Below the pieces are notes generated by a model. That model had not been told where the DNA came from, ran no database searches, and saw only the letters and a program-made list of their open reading frames with translations. Made by a program: the position numbers and the translations under genes. DNA of 64,000 nucleotides from Ichthyophis bannanicus (Eukaryota > Chordata > Amphibia > Gymnophiona > Ichthyophiidae), in assembly GCA_033557465.1 (NCBI GenBank), contig CM066033.1, positions 1,353,065,834-1,353,129,833 of the forward strand, read 5' to 3'. Position 1 is the stretch's first letter. Each line of letters starts with the position of its first letter. This document shows, piece by piece, positions 31,036-42,992 of this stretch.

Positions 31036-32962
31036 TTCTCATCTGCGTCCGGGCTTCAGGCTTGTTCTCAGTCCTTTCGTGGAGCACATGGGCCCAGGGA
31101 TTCAGTCCCCTCCAGAAGAGGACCCTCCAGAACTGCACAATGAAGGTTTGGGGGCCCATTCCGTGGTTCCTCTGGTTGGAGGTAGGCTTTGCCTTTTCTT
31201 GCAGGAATGGACCCATGTTGCCAAGGATTGCTGGGTGCTAGACATCATTCAGTTCGTCATCTCACATTATGGTTCTGCAATCAAATGTTCCACTGTGCGT
31301 ACTGCCTTGGACAAGTTGCTGTGCCTAAAGGCAGTGGTGCCCTTCTGCCCGGATGAACAGGGCAAGGGCAGATATTCCATCTATTTCGTGGTGCCCAAAA
31401 ATGATGGATCCGGCCCATTCTGGACCTCCAGGATATCATCAAGCATTTGTGCGTCCTGCGTTTCCAGATGAAAACCTTGTCTCCATGATTCAAGCAGTGT
31501 GCCGAGGGTGGATCTGGCCAAGGTACATTTTCATATTCCGATTCAGGTGGATCAGCAAAGGTATCTGCATTTTGTCATGCATGGCTCTCACTAACAGTTT
31601 GCCGCCCTCCCTTTTGGGCTATCCACCACCCTAAGGATGTTCTACAAGTTCATCGTTGTGACTGCAGCGCTGTGTTGCTGAGGGATCTATATCCATCTAT
31701 ATCTGGACAGTTGGGTCATCTGGGCCCATTCCCTTTCAGAAGAGTCTCTGGTGGCATCCCGAGTGGTGTCCTTTTTAGACAGTCTTGGTTGAGTGATCAA
31801 ATGGGGAAAAAGCCAGCTGTTGCCCTCTCATTCCCTGGAGTTTCTGGAAGCACGTTTTGACAATTAAGTGGGCAGTTTTCCTGCCAGAGGATAAAGTCAA
31901 AAGACTGTTGGATTGCATGGCACTGTTTTGTGCACTGTAGGCAGCCAGCGTCTGGGATTATCTTCATCTCCTTGGATTGATGGCGGCAACCATAGAGATG
32001 GTGCCATGGGTGTGTGCTCACATGCAATCACTCCAGTGGTTCTTGCTGACTCTGGTCCCTGAGTTCTCAGGCGTTCAAGCACATGCTCACACTCCCATTG
32101 ATGGTTGTCCACCTTACCGTGGTGGCAGTAGCCCTGTCATCTGAGGAAGGGCGTGCCGCTGAATGATTTCTCCTAGATCTTCCTGACTATGGATGCCAGT
32201 TTCTCAGGCTGTGGAACCCAATGCCAAGATTATACAGCCCAGGGCTTTTGGAACTGCAGTGAAGCAGTGTGGTCCATTAATCACTTTGTGGTGAGGCCAT
32301 CAGGTTGGCTCTTCTGCGTTTTTGGCCCCTGGTCAAGAGCTGGGTGGTTCAAGTGTTTTCAGACCATGCCATAGCCATGGCATATGTCCATTGGCAAAGC
32401 ACCACGAGGAGTGCTGTGTAGTTCTGGAGATAACCCTCCTGTCTGCCTGTGTGGAGAAGAACTTCCTAGCTTTGTTAGCTCAGTACATTGTCGAGATGGA
32501 CAATGTGGCAGCAGACTTTCTTAGCCATCACCTTTTGGATCCTGGAAAGTTGGAGTTGAGTCAGGAGACATTTCAGGTGATTCTGCACCACTGAGGTCAC
32601 CCCAGAATGGATCTGTGCTACTTCTTCAGGTGTCTCACGGAGATGGGGTCTGAGGGCATTGAAGCCCTGGCCCAGCCTTGGCCAAGTCAGCACCTGCTGT
32701 ACATGTTTCTTTCATGACTCCTGGTGGTGCATGTGATTTGGCAGGCATATAGAATGCCACCTGGGCAGGAGTATCCTGGTGGTGCTGGATTGGCTAAGAA
32801 GAGCGTAGCTTAGAGAGTTGATACGGCTCCTGCAGGTGCCTCATCTTTGGTTCCCTTCATCTCAGGGCTTATTGCGTCAGGGAGTGATTATCCTGGAAGG
32901 CCAGATTCCCTTTTCGCTTACAGTTTGGCTCTTAAAAGGAGACTGCTAGTGCATAAGGGCTA
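31036..32962 (+). pseudogene. Divergent DIRS-type remnant F (RT and RNase H)
   Basis: Heavily decayed and unlike families 1 and 2, but DIRS RT blocks can be followed: EQGKGRYSIYFVVPKNDG (about 31360), QRYLHFVMHG, ALPFGLSTTLRMFYKF, YLDSWVIWAHS (catalytic YLDD changed to YLDS) and LLPSHSLEFLEARFDN. An RNase H start, LTMDASFSGCGTQ, lies near 32184. No ITR, gag or YR can be recognised. Copy D abuts its left edge and copy G its right edge. I see no continuous frame longer than about 130 codons. Confidence 0.65.
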
Positions 32963-33122
32963 ATCTCCAGGAACAAGCAGGAATGTAGTCCTCACATATG
33001 GGTATCATCGATATCGAGGAGCCTGCGCGGGAACGCTCCCCAGCATCCAATAGGAGCACTTTTGGGAGCATCCCTCAGCACATGCGCGCTGCCTTCCCGC
33101 CTTTCCAACTGTCCCTATTCAG
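32963..33122 (+). repeat. 5' inverted terminal repeat, copy G
   Basis: Starts ATCTCCAGGAACAAGCAGG. Inverted match to 46219-46408. The central palindrome is degraded here (ATCATCGATATCGA). Confidence 0.8.
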
Positions 33123-33357
33123 TTCTTCGTTTTCTGCAGAGCCAAGAGGACCTATTCCCTGTCACCGCAGACAATTCCATCTTTAAAATTCTTTCTTGTG
33201 GTCGCGTTTGCCTACCGCACAACGCCTACCAGTACCGCCGGTTCTTTTCTTTTCATTAAAAAAAATAAAAACGTAGACTTAGACTGTTTCTTTTCAGAAA
33301 CTTTTCTTTTTGGTGCTAGGTGCCATTTTGGGCATTAGGCCCCATTTTTCCTAAATA

Positions 33358-33565
33358 ATGGAAAAGCCAACTAGTGGTTTTAAAAAATGTACTAAGTGTG
33401 GCGGTAACATTTCTGTCACTGACACCCATGATTGGTGTCTAAGATGTTTAGGACCTGATTATTCTCCAACTGAATGTCTCTCCTGCATGGAGATGACCAA
33501 AAGAGGAAGACAGAACCGGGCCGCAAAGCTCGGTACCCTCTTTTCTTCAGATGCCAGATCCATTG
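33358..33565 (+). pseudogene. DIRS gag 5' part (family 2), cut by L2
   Basis: ATG at 33358 gives MEKPTSGFKKCTKCGGNI. The full zinc motif is readable here: CTKC, CLRCLGPDY, ECLSCME, then MTKRGRQNRAAKLGTL. Coding stops at the L2 insertion after CATTG (33561-33565), which is repeated at 41404-41408 where gag resumes. Confidence 0.85.
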
Positions 33566-34240
33566 GCTGTCTTTGTTTGTTTATGCTGTTCTTCTGCTGG
33601 CTTGCTGCTTACTCCATATACTTGTTGTGTCTCCCCAGTGTCTGCCCTCTCCACCCGGGCCAACACTTGCCTGCCTCCAGCCTTGCTCCGCCCCTCCTGG
33701 AAGTCTCGCGGCCGTGCGGCCGCGTCCAGCTAGGTACGCTGCCTGCCAAGTATTTAAACCCAGCGCCTGCGGCGCTTACCGCCGCGGCACGCGTTCTTGG
33801 CGCGCACCGAAGGAGCGCACCTAAGGAGCACGACGTGCTCCTTAGGTACGCTCCTTGGGACCGCTCCGGCCGCGGAGGACTTCCCATGCTCCTAGCGTGG
33901 TTCAGCATCTTCTTTGCCGCACTCTTCTCTCCTTCCTCACCCGGACTCGCCCTTTTCCTTCCTCGGTCATCTAGGCCCGCTCTTTTCCCCGCCCTGCTGT
34001 ATCTCCCTCCAGTGCCTACTCTAGGTTTGTATCCGGCACGTACTTCGTCTTTGCATACTGCCCCTTCTTTTCCTTGCTTTTGTGCCACCACGGCCTCCAT
34101 TCCTGTCTTATGGGGCAGAAGACCAGTGAGACCTTCTCACGGCCGATCCCGCTGTTTTACAAATCTTCGTTTATGCCGCCCCTCTGTCTCTGTACATTCT
34201 CAGCCCTCTCACTCCCCCCCCCCTTCCCAGATCCTCTTAA
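33566..34240 (+). promoter_or_regulatory. L2 5' UTR, GC-rich
   Basis: GC-rich leader with CpG-dense segments near 33700-33880 and a 14-bp-arm perfect palindrome at 33819-33847 (ACCTAAGGAGCACG and its complement, one base between). The promoter role is inferred from its position at the 5' end of a LINE. Confidence 0.45.
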
Positions 34241-35461
34241 TGTCTTCTTTCCATAGGCCTTAATTGTCGTTCTCTCCGCAACAAAACTCTTCTTCTCCAA
34301 GATCTTGTTCTTCAATCCTCCTTTGACCTTACTCTTGTTACTGAAACCTGGCTTAAGGACGGTGAGGATGCTTTGCTTGCCCGCTGTCTGCCTCCTGGTT
34401 TCTCTGCGGTCTCTGTTCCTCGTATTGGGCGCTCTGGTGGTGGTATTGCCGCCCTACTCCACCCGTCCCTTAGGTTCACCCAGGTTTCTTCTGCTTTATT
34501 ACACTATCCGGAATCCCTTCTGCTTCATCTTCACACCTCTTTTCCTTTCCACGTACTTCTCATCTATTCCCCCCCTGCTATTCGTTCAGAGCTGTGGGAC
34601 GCTCTCTTGTTGACAATCACCGATGTATCTCTTGCGTTTCCTCATATTATCATTGCTGGTGATTTCAACCTCCATGTTGATGCTCCCTCTTGCTCTCGGG
34701 AGCACTCTTTTCTCACTTTTCTTCACGATCTTTCCCTCACACAACATGTTACCTTCCCTACCCACCAGGCAGGTCACACACTTGAACTATTCTTGACTCC
34801 TTCCTCCTCTGCTCTTTCCCTCTCCAATTTTAGCTCCACTCCTCTTCCCTGGTCGGATCATGTCTGCCTCTCCGTTTCTTGCTTAGGTCCAGATGTTCCT
34901 TCTTCCCCCTTATCTCTCTCTCCACCCCCGTCGGAGAAGTTGCACCGTGTTATTACCCCCCTCTCACTTCAACAATTCCCTGCTGCAGCAGACCTCCTCC
35001 CCTCAGACTTTCCTTTGCTATCTCCTTCTGCTCAGGCCGCTCTTTGGTCCTCTTCCCTCTCTGCTGCCCTTGATCAAGTTGCTCCTCTCCGTGCTCGCCC
35101 TGCCCGTCACCGTCCTTCCCACCCATGGTACCACAGTGGTCTCCGGCTCCTTCGGACTCAACTCCGTAGAGCAGAACGGCTGTGGCGCAAATCCCCCTCT
35201 CCTACCACTCTCTCAAATTTTCATTCCCACCACTCCTTCTATCGCTCTCAAGTACATTCCGCTAAGCACTCTTACTTCTCGACTGCAATCTCCAAAGCCC
35301 CAAATCAAACCAGACATCTTTACTCTGTTCTCCGTTCTCTCACCTCTTTACAGGCACCTTTTTCCTCCTCTCCCGCTTCCTCTCTTCCTCCTCTCCCGCT
35401 TCCTCTCTTCCTCCTCCATCGCAACTTGCTTCTTTCTTCAGTGGCAAGGTTTCCTCCTTAA
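34241..35461 (+). pseudogene. L2 endonuclease region (APE-type)
   Basis: Reads GLNCRSLRNKTLLLQ (Asn), TLVTETWLKDGED (Glu), GRSGGGIAALLH, IIIAGDFNLHVDAPS (Asp/Asn) and LPWSDHVCLS (Ser-Asp-His), so all AP-endonuclease motifs are present. The frame is open from a TAA near 34238 to a stop at 35459-35461; no Met precedes the first motif, so the true start is unclear. A frameshift near 35440, next to a tandem 24-bp CT-rich duplication (about 35365-35412), separates it from RT. Confidence 0.8.
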
Positions 35462-36576
35462 GGGCATCCATACCCTCCTGTCCTGCCCCCATCACCTCCC
35501 CCCCACCTGTTCCCTCCCCTCCCCCTGTCTCCTGTCTTTCCCATTTCTGGGCCTCTTTTGACCCAATTACTGCTCCTGAACTTCTCCACCTTATATCCTC
35601 TTCCAAGAAGACTTCCTGTCCTCTCGACCCCATTCCTTCTTCCTGGCTATTGACCCCATCCTTAGGTTTTCTTCCTTTTATTCTCACCATGTTTAACTCA
35701 AGTCTTTCTATTGGAACTTTTCAGAAATCTTGGAAACATGCTTTGGTGCGCCCTATCCTCAAAAACACCTCACTAGATCCTTTGGTTCCTGCCCACTATC
35801 ATCCTGTTTCCAACCTCCCTTTCTTATCTAAACTCCTGGAGAAATTTGTCTTTGCACAGCTTTCCCATCACCTTGACTCTACTAACTTCCTTCACCCCCG
35901 TCAATCCGGGTTCCGTCAGGGTCACAGCATTGAAACGGTTCTCTTGGCTTTCACAAATGCATTGCATGTTGCACATGATCGTGGTGATATTTCGGTGGCG
36001 GTTGCTTTAGATCTCTCAGCTGCCTTTGACCCAGTTGACCACTCCCTTCTTCTTCACCGTCTACGGGATGCAGGTCTTTGCAGCACTGTACTTCACTGGT
36101 TTCAGTCTTTTCTTTCTTCTCGGACCTACTCGGTTCTTTCATCTTCCTCTTCCTCTCCCTCTTCCGATCCTCACGCTCTTCCCTGTGGGGTCCCCCAGTG
36201 TTCTGTGCTTGCCCCCCTCCTCTTTAATCTCTTCTTGGCTCCTCTTGCATCTCTGATCCAGCAGTTTGGTGTTTCTACTTTTTTCTATGCAGACGATATC
36301 CTTTTGCTCCATCACACCTCTCCCTCCTCCCCTGATCTTGCTGTACTGGATTCCTGCCTTGAAGCAGTAGCTGATTGGCTGACACTCAACTGTCTCCACC
36401 TGAATCTCGCTAAAACTATCGCTATCTGGTTCTCTCACGGTTGTTCTCCTCCCTCCTTGGCTCCTTCTTTCTCTGGGTCACTTGTACCTCTGGTTTCCAC
36501 TTTCCGATACCTTGGTGTGCACTTTGACTCCGATTTGTCTTTTCACTCTCACATTTCTCACATCACCAAAACATCC
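35462..36576 (+). pseudogene. L2 reverse transcriptase, N-terminal part, cut by CR1
   Basis: RT motifs: YHPVSNLPFLSKLLEK, RQSGFRQGHSIETVLL, VALDLSAAFDPVDHSLLL, CGVPQCSVLAPLLFN (usual QGS changed to QCS) and the catalytic FYADDILLLHH near 36284-36310. The frame is open from 35650 to the CR1 insertion at 36577, after HISHITKTS. RT continues at 40622. Confidence 0.82.
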
Positions 36577-36743
36577 ATAAGAACATAAGATATGCCATAC
36601 TGGGTCAGACCAAGGTCCATCAAGCCCAGTATTCTGTTTCCAACAGTGGCCAATCTAGGTCATATGTACCTAGCAGTTTCCCCAAGAGACACAAGTTCCA
36701 CAATGCTTGTACTGGGTCAAGCATTGATATCTTCGGTCACTTC

Positions 36744-39693
36744 TTAATAATGGTTTATGGACCTTTCCTCCAGGAACTTGTCCAAACATTTTTTAAACCC
36801 AGCTACACTAACAGCCTTTACTACATCCTCCGGTAACAAATTCCAGAGTTTAATTACACGTTGAGTGAAAAAATATTTTCTTTTATTAGTCTTAAATAGT
36901 TTACCCTGTAGCTTCATTGCATGTCCCCTAGTCTTTCTATATTCTGATAAGGTAAACAATCGATCTACGTTTACCCATTCCACTCCGTTCATTAATTTAT
37001 AGACTTCTATCATATCTCCCCTCAGCCGTCTCTTTTCCAGGTTAAAGAGCCCTAACCTTTTTAGCCTTTCTTCATAGGAGTATCCTTCCATGCCCTTTAC
37101 CATTTTGGTGGCTCTTCTCTGTACCTTTTCTAAAATCGCTATATCCTTTTTAAGATACGGTGACCAGAATTGCACACAATATTCAAGGTGCGGTCTCACC
37201 ATGGAACGATATAGAGGCATTATAATATCTTTTGTTTTATTTTCCATTCCTTTCCTTATCATACCTAGCATTCTATTTGCTCTCTTGGCCGCCGCTGCAC
37301 ACTGGGCCGAGGGTTTTAACATGGTATCCACAATGACACCTAAATCTTTTTCCTGGGTGGTGGTTCCTAATGTGGAACCTTGCATCGTGTAACCATAGTT
37401 TGGGTTGTTCTTCCCTAGGTGCATAACCTTGCACTTGTCCACATTAAATTTTGATGCCCAGTCTTCAAATTTATCAAGATCCTCTTGCAATTTTTCACAA
37501 TCCTCTTGGGTTTTAACAACTTTAAATAGTTTTGTGTCATCTGCAAATTTGATAACCTCACTCGTTATTCCACTTTCCAGGTCATTTATGAATATGTCAA
37601 AAACCAGCGGACCCAGCACAGATCCCTGGGGTACACCACTATTCACCTTTCTCCATTGGGAAAATTGGCCATTTAGCCCTAACCTCTGCTTTCTATCTTT
37701 TAACCAGTTCCTGATCCACAATAGTACACTGCCTCCTATCCCATGACTCTTTAGTTTTGCCAAAAGTCTCTGATGAGGGACCTTGTCAAAGGCTTTCTGA
37801 AAGTCCAGATACACAATATCAACCGACTCACTTTTGTCCACCTGTTTATTCACTCCTTCAAAAAAACATAACAGGTTAGTAAGACAAGATCTTCCTTGTC
37901 TAAAGCCATGTTGGCTGGCTCCCATTAGGTTGTGACTATCTACATGCTGAGTAATTTTATTCTTTATGATGGTTTCTACCATTTTCCCGGTACTGACCTC
38001 AGGCTCACCGGTCTGTAGTTTCCCGGATCACCCCTGGAACCCTTTTTAAAAATTGGTGTTACATTGGCGATCCTCCAATCTTCATGTATTAGAGATGATT
38101 TTAATGATAGTTCACAGATTACTGATAGCAGTTCTGCAATCTCATATTTCAGTTCTTTCAACACCCTTGGATGTATACCATCCGGCCCAGGTGATTTGCT
38201 ACTCTTCAGTTTATCTAATAGTTGTAAGACATCTTCCCGATGTATCGATATTTCCTTCAATTCTTCCACACCTTTAAAAATACCTCTTCAGTCATGGGTA
38301 ACATCCCTACATCTTTCTCAGTAAAGACCGAAGCAAAGAATTCATTCAGTCTCTCCGCTATCGCCTTGTCGCCTCTTAGTGCTCCTTTAACCCCTTTATC
38401 ATCTAATGGACCAACTGACTCGCTCACAGGTTTTTTGCTACGAATGTACTTGAAAAGGTCTTTATTTCGCGTTTTTGCTTCCGCAGCAAGCTTCTTCTCA
38501 AATTCTCTCTTTGCCTGCCTTATCAATGCCTTGCATTTCACTTGCCAGTGCTTGTGCTGTTTCCAGGTTTTGTTGTTTGGCTCTTTTTTCCATTTCCTGA
38601 AAGATGCTTTTTTGGCAACAACAGCCTCTCTGACCTCACCTTTAAACCATGCTGACAGTTTTTTGGACTTCGTTCCACTTTTCTTAAAGCGTGGAATACA
38701 GCTGGTCTGGGCTTCCAAGATAGTATTTTTCAACAACACCCAAGCTTGATGTACGTCTTTAACCTTCGCAACTGCTCCTTTTAGTTTTTTCTTAATTGTT
38801 TTCCTCATTTTATCATAGTTTCCCTTTCGAAAGTTAAAAGGTAGTACTGTGGATTTCCTTACTATCCCTCCTCCACTAATTAAATCAAAGGCGATCATGC
38901 TATGATCACTATTGCCAAGTGGCCCCAACACCCTTATCTATTGCACTAGATCTGGTGTTCCACTAAGGACTAGGTCTAATATGGCTTCCCCTATGGTTGG
39001 TTCATGAACCAGCTGCTCCAAGAAGCAGTCATTTATTTCATCTAGGAACTTTATCTCCCTAGCATGTCCTGACGTGACACTGACTCAGTCGATACCGGGG
39101 TAATTGAAATCACCCATTATTACTGCGCTGTAACTTTTGTTAGCTTCCTTGATTTCTTTGAGCATTTCATCATCCATTTGGTCATTCTGGCCAGGTGCTC
39201 GATAGTACACCCCCACTGCCATTGCCTTCCCCCTTTTATATGGAATTTCAATCCATATAGATTCTACAGCAGATTTTGTTTCCTGCAAAACTTGAATCCT
39301 TTCTGAGTCAATGCCCTCTCTAACATAGAGAGCAACCCCTTCACCAATTTGATCAGCTCTATCATTACGATATAGTTTGTACCCAGGTATCACAGTGTCC
39401 CACTGGTTGTCGTCCTTCCACCATCTCTCTGATATTCCAATCATATCTAACCTTTCATTTAGTGCTATATATTCTAACTCTCCCATCTTATTCTTTAGAC
39501 TTCTAGCATTTGCATACAAGCATTTTAGAGAATGTATTTTATTCATGTTAATTTGGCTATTGTTAGACATGGGTAAATTGGGATCTTTAAGCTCTGTCTG
39601 CTCCATACTTGAGGGCATTTGGGCTACTTTACTCTTTTGTGGAACCTCTCTGCTTTTGGTAGTATCCTTCAAGGATACATTCTTCCGAACCAT
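36744..39693 (-). pseudogene. CR1 ORF2 (APE endonuclease and RT), four lesions
   Basis: About 983 codons. Endonuclease motifs: CLYANARSL, IGISERWWKDDNQ (reads SER where other copies have SET), MGDFNYPGID, LGNSDHSMIAFD. RT motifs: LDKLKSSKSPGPDGIHPRVL, GFRQGRSCLTNLL, VYLDFQKAFDKVPHQRLL, SGVPQGSVLGPLVF and the catalytic KFADDTKLF. Lesions: TGA at 39085, TAG near 38940, +1 in a T-run near 38262, and a 1-bp loss near 37983. A 12-bp in-frame gap removes the WQMK of ASKWQMKFNVDK. The C-terminus ends SINHY. Starts 36 bases after ORF1. Confidence 0.85.
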
Positions 39694-39728
39694 CCGCTCT
39701 TGGGCGACTGTCGGCTTTCCCCTAATAT

Positions 39729-40620
39729 CTAGTTTAAAAGCTGCTCTATCTCCTTTTTAAAGGTTAATGCCAGCAGCCTGGTTCCATCCCGGTTAAGGTG
39801 AAGCCCATCCCTTCGGAAGAGCCCCTCCTTTCCCCAGAATGTTCCCCAGTTCCTAACAAATCCAAAACCCTCATCTCTGCACCATTGTCTCATCCACGCA
39901 TTGAGACTCCGGAGCTCTGCCTGCCTTTTGGGTCCTGCGCGTGGAACAGGAAGCATTTCGGAGAATGCTACCCTGGAAGTTCTGGATTTCAACTTCCTAC
40001 CTAAAAGCCTAAATTTTGCCTCCAGAACCTCCCTACCACATTTTCCTATGTCATTGGTACCGACATGTACCAAGACAGCAGACTCCTCCCCAGCACTATC
40101 TAAGACCTTATCTAGGTGGCGCGTGAGGTCCGCTATCTTCGCACCAGGCAGGCATGTTACCAGGCGATCCTCACGTCCACCAGCCACCCAGCTATCTACA
40201 TGCCTAATGATCGAATCACCAACTGTAACGGCTGTCTTAACCCTTCCCTCATGGGCACATGGCCCTGGAGAAACTTCCTCGGTGCGAGAGGGTTTTACAT
40301 CACCTGGAGGACAGGTCCTAGTTACAGGATCACTTCCTGCCACACCAGGGTGATGCTCTCCTGTCACGTGACCTCTCTCCTCCATGGCAACAGGGGTGCT
40401 GCCAGACTGGAGGTGGGACTTCAGGACTATATCTCTGTAGGTCTCGTCTATGTACCTCTCTGTCTGTCTTATGTTTTCCAAGTCTGCTACTTTAGCCTCT
40501 AGAGAACGGACTTGTTCCCTGAGAGAAAAGAGCTCCTTGCACCTAGTGCACACGTAAGACCTCTCACCAACTGGGAGAAAATCATACATGTGACACTCAA
40601 TGCAAAAGACTGGAAAACCC
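39729..40620 (-). CDS. CR1 ORF1 protein: zinc motif plus SGNH esterase-like domain
   Basis: Intact 286 codons from Met at 40589, and open further upstream to the element's 5' edge. There a pair of Cys clusters, CIEC and CTRC, suggests a zinc-binding N-terminus cut by 5' truncation. A short coiled-coil stretch follows (LREQVRSLEAKVADLENI). The esterase-like core keeps its blocks: VGDSIIRHVDSW (Ser), LVHVGTNDIGKCG (Asn) and FRRDGLHLNRDG (Asp and His). CR1 ORF1 esterases are known; the lipid-related role is not understood. Ends EIEQLLN. Unlike the plus-strand remnant at 2697-3433, all catalytic positions are kept. Confidence 0.85.
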
Positions 40621-40621
40621 C

Positions 40622-41193
40622 CATCCTTCTTTTTTCTCCGTCAGATCCGTTCTATCCGTCCTTTCCTCTCCCCCTCGGCCCTTGTTACTTTGGTTCTCTC
40701 CTTAGTTATGTCACGTGTGGACTTTGTGAACTCTTTATTTCTCGATCTCCCGAAATACCAACTTGCTCGCTTCAGTAGAATCCAGAACACTGCCGCACGC
40801 CTGGTCACACACTCTTCACCTCGGGATCATGTAACCCCTCTGCTCTTTCACCTTCACTGGTTGCCCGTCCCTTTTAGGGTCACTTTCAAATTACTTATCC
40901 TGACTCATAAAGCTTTTCACACTAGCACTCTCCAATACCTGACTGATCTCCTCTTCTTTCATTCTCCTAGACACACTCCCCGCTCTTTCCACCTTAACCG
41001 CCTTACCCTCCCTTCCCCTTCCCGCGCTCACTTACAATCTACCCGCTCCTCTGCCTTCTTCTTTGCTGCTCCTGCCCTCTGGAATGCCCTCCCCCCCTCC
41101 CTCCGCCTAGAACCTCGGTATGCCACCTTCAAACAACAGTTAAAAACTCACTTGTTCTCCCTAGCTTTCAATGTCCCCTCCCCCTTCGTATGA
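40622..41193 (+). pseudogene. L2 reverse transcriptase, C-terminal part
   Basis: Continues the L2 frame after the CR1: FFFLRQIRSIRPFLSPS, then SRVDFVNSLFLDLPKYQ, RIQNTAARLVTHSSPRDH, LHWLPVPFRVTFKLLILTHK and FFAAPALWNALPPSLRLE, ending HLFSLAFNVPSPFV. This is the conserved L2 tail. No stop inside; only the CR1 insertion and the upstream frameshift break the gene. Confidence 0.85.
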
Positions 41194-41403
41194 TTGCTTC
41201 TCTTCCCTACCTTTTGTTTCTTGCCTAGGCCCACCCTATGTTATGTTTGTTCTGTTTCTTTGTTTGCTCTGCTGTTCTATCAAATATTGTACACTTCTTT
41301 TCCTTTTCGTTGGCTTCGGCATTCTTTTATTGAATTTTATTTGTACACCGCTTTGGTTTTGTGAAAGGCGGTTTTTATCAAATACAATAAACATAAAAAT
41401 AAA
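41194..41403 (+). other. L2 3' UTR and tail
   Basis: T-rich 3' UTR ending GTACACCGCTTTGG, GAAAGGCGG and an AT-rich tail; gag of copy G resumes at CATTG. Confidence 0.7.
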
Positions 41404-42992
41404 CATTGCATCAACATCGTCAAGGGCCTCTTCTTATTCCCATGGATCTCAGGTAACTAAACAAAAAAACCGGTCCTCAAAGGGTAGTTCTCCTGCTAAG
41501 CATCGAGAGGCCATTGGCATTGCCCTTGAGGGAACCACACCGGCAAAACAGCCCCGGTGGGAGGCTTCAGCTTTCAAAGCATCGATGGGGCTTCAGGATG
41601 TTCTCGAGGCCTCAACCTCGCAAGAACTACCTGTGCCATGCTCAGGGGTTCCGGCCGTTCTTACCGGTACCAACACCCAGGCATCGTCAGTGTCCGATAG
41701 ACCAGAGGTTTCTTTCTATCGAACGCAGTATTGCAGCTCTTCTCTCAGCTGCGGTACCGGTAGTCCGAAGTGCACCGGTGCCGACATCGATACCGATGCC
41801 GGTACTGACACCGACGATGAAAGTACCGGCCCCGAAGGTAACTCTTCCCATTCCATGTCCAGCTGGAGTGGATAAAGCGGTACCGGGTCACCTCGGTACC
41901 GGGATCGTGCTTTGCAAGAGCATCGGGGTCAGGAATACTTTGATTCCTCCGATTCCAAAGACTCTGACAATTCTGCTGGCACCAGATGATTTCTCCTACA
42001 AGATCCCTCTTCTCCCCAACGCAGAATGTCTCCTCCAGAGGACATGTCATTTCAGGATTTCATCTGTGATATGGCCAAAGGTCTTTCAATCACAGTAGCT
42101 CCTGAAGAGGAACCCAGAGCAAAGGAATTGGAAATCCTCCAATATCCCTAAAGCTCCTAAGGAGGCAGCTACTCTGCCTCTCCATGAAATTCTGCATAGC
42201 TTGATGCTCAGAATGTGGGAGACACCTCTGACTATTTCTCCTCACTCTAGGAGACTTGATACTATGTATCGAGTTCCACCATGTCCTTGATTTCAGAAAA
42301 CTCAGCTGCCACACCATTCAATGGTAGTGGAGTCAGCTATGCATAGGATGAAAAGTGCAAAAAGACATGCATCCAATCCTCCAGGTCGTGAATGCAGGAC
42401 TCTGGATGCTTTCGGACACAGAATCTTTCAAGCTTCCATGCTTTCAGCTAGGAACAGTTCATATATTCTATATATGGGAATGTTCCTTAAGGAAGCCACA
42501 GGAGACTTGGAACTTATGAGCCCATTTCTCCCAGATGAGAAGAGACAAGATTTTCTTGCTCTAGTTAAGCATGCTCAAGATGTCTCCAAGTTTGTCAATC
42601 GTGCAGCCTTTGACTGCTTCAAATGCATCAGCAGAACTTCTGCTATTGCCATTGGTGCACGACGGATTGCCTGGCTACAGGCATCAGACTTGGAGACTTG
42701 GGTACAGGACAAGTTAGGCAACATTCCTTGTACAGGGGAGAATCTCTTTGGCAAGAACTGGCAGGAAAAGGCTAACGAGTTAGATGCTGACAATTCTACC
42801 TTAAATAGATTGTCAAAGTCTACAGCCACTCCAGCCAAAAGAAAGCCTTTATCCTTCCTATACCCAGCAGAGCCAGACTCCAGGTCAGGTTACCCAAAAG
42901 GGACAAACCAGACAGCAAAAGAAACCATAAGGCTCGAGAGCCCAACCAGCTCTCCAGGTTCAGCCCCCTCAAGGGCTTTGACTCCTTGCTAG
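41404..42992 (+). pseudogene. DIRS gag 3' part (family 2), broken
   Basis: Resumes ASTSSRASSYSHGSQ, in register with copy B. The middle region is rich in GGTACCG-type motifs, with frame changes near 41710 and 42150. The core reads MVVESAMHRMKSAKRHASNP, SYILYMGMFLKEATGD, VNRAAFDCFKCISRTSAIA, ENLFGKNWQEKANELDA. The Trp lost to TGA in copy B is kept here. Ends at 42992 after a C-terminus that differs from copy B, probably by a frameshift. Confidence 0.8.

Larger units (their letters stand above)
36577..40621 (-). mobile_element. CR1 LINE, nearly complete, nested in L2
   Basis: About 4.05 kb on the minus strand. A CATCC duplication flanks it (36572-36576 and 40622-40626). The 3' end is at 36577 with the ATGTTCTTAT-type tail. 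The 5' end lies within or just before ORF1: the ORF1 frame stays open up to the 5' boundary, suggesting slight 5' truncation. Confidence 0.88.
33566..41403 (+). mobile_element. L2 LINE, near full length, nested in DIRS G gag
   Basis: About 3.8 kb once the CR1 insert is removed. It has a GC-rich 5' region, APE endonuclease, RT and a 3' tail ending ATAAACATAAAAATAAA. A 5-bp CATTG duplication flanks it (33561-33565 and 41404-41408). The plus strand is strongly pyrimidine-rich. Confidence 0.88.

Noticed and set aside
33609..34100. 163-codon minus-strand ORF
   Set aside because: Lies antisense to the GC-rich leader of the L2; composition-driven.
34893..35561. 222-codon plus-strand ORF in the L2
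   Set aside because: Alternative frame of the pyrimidine-rich L2 endonuclease/RT coding region.
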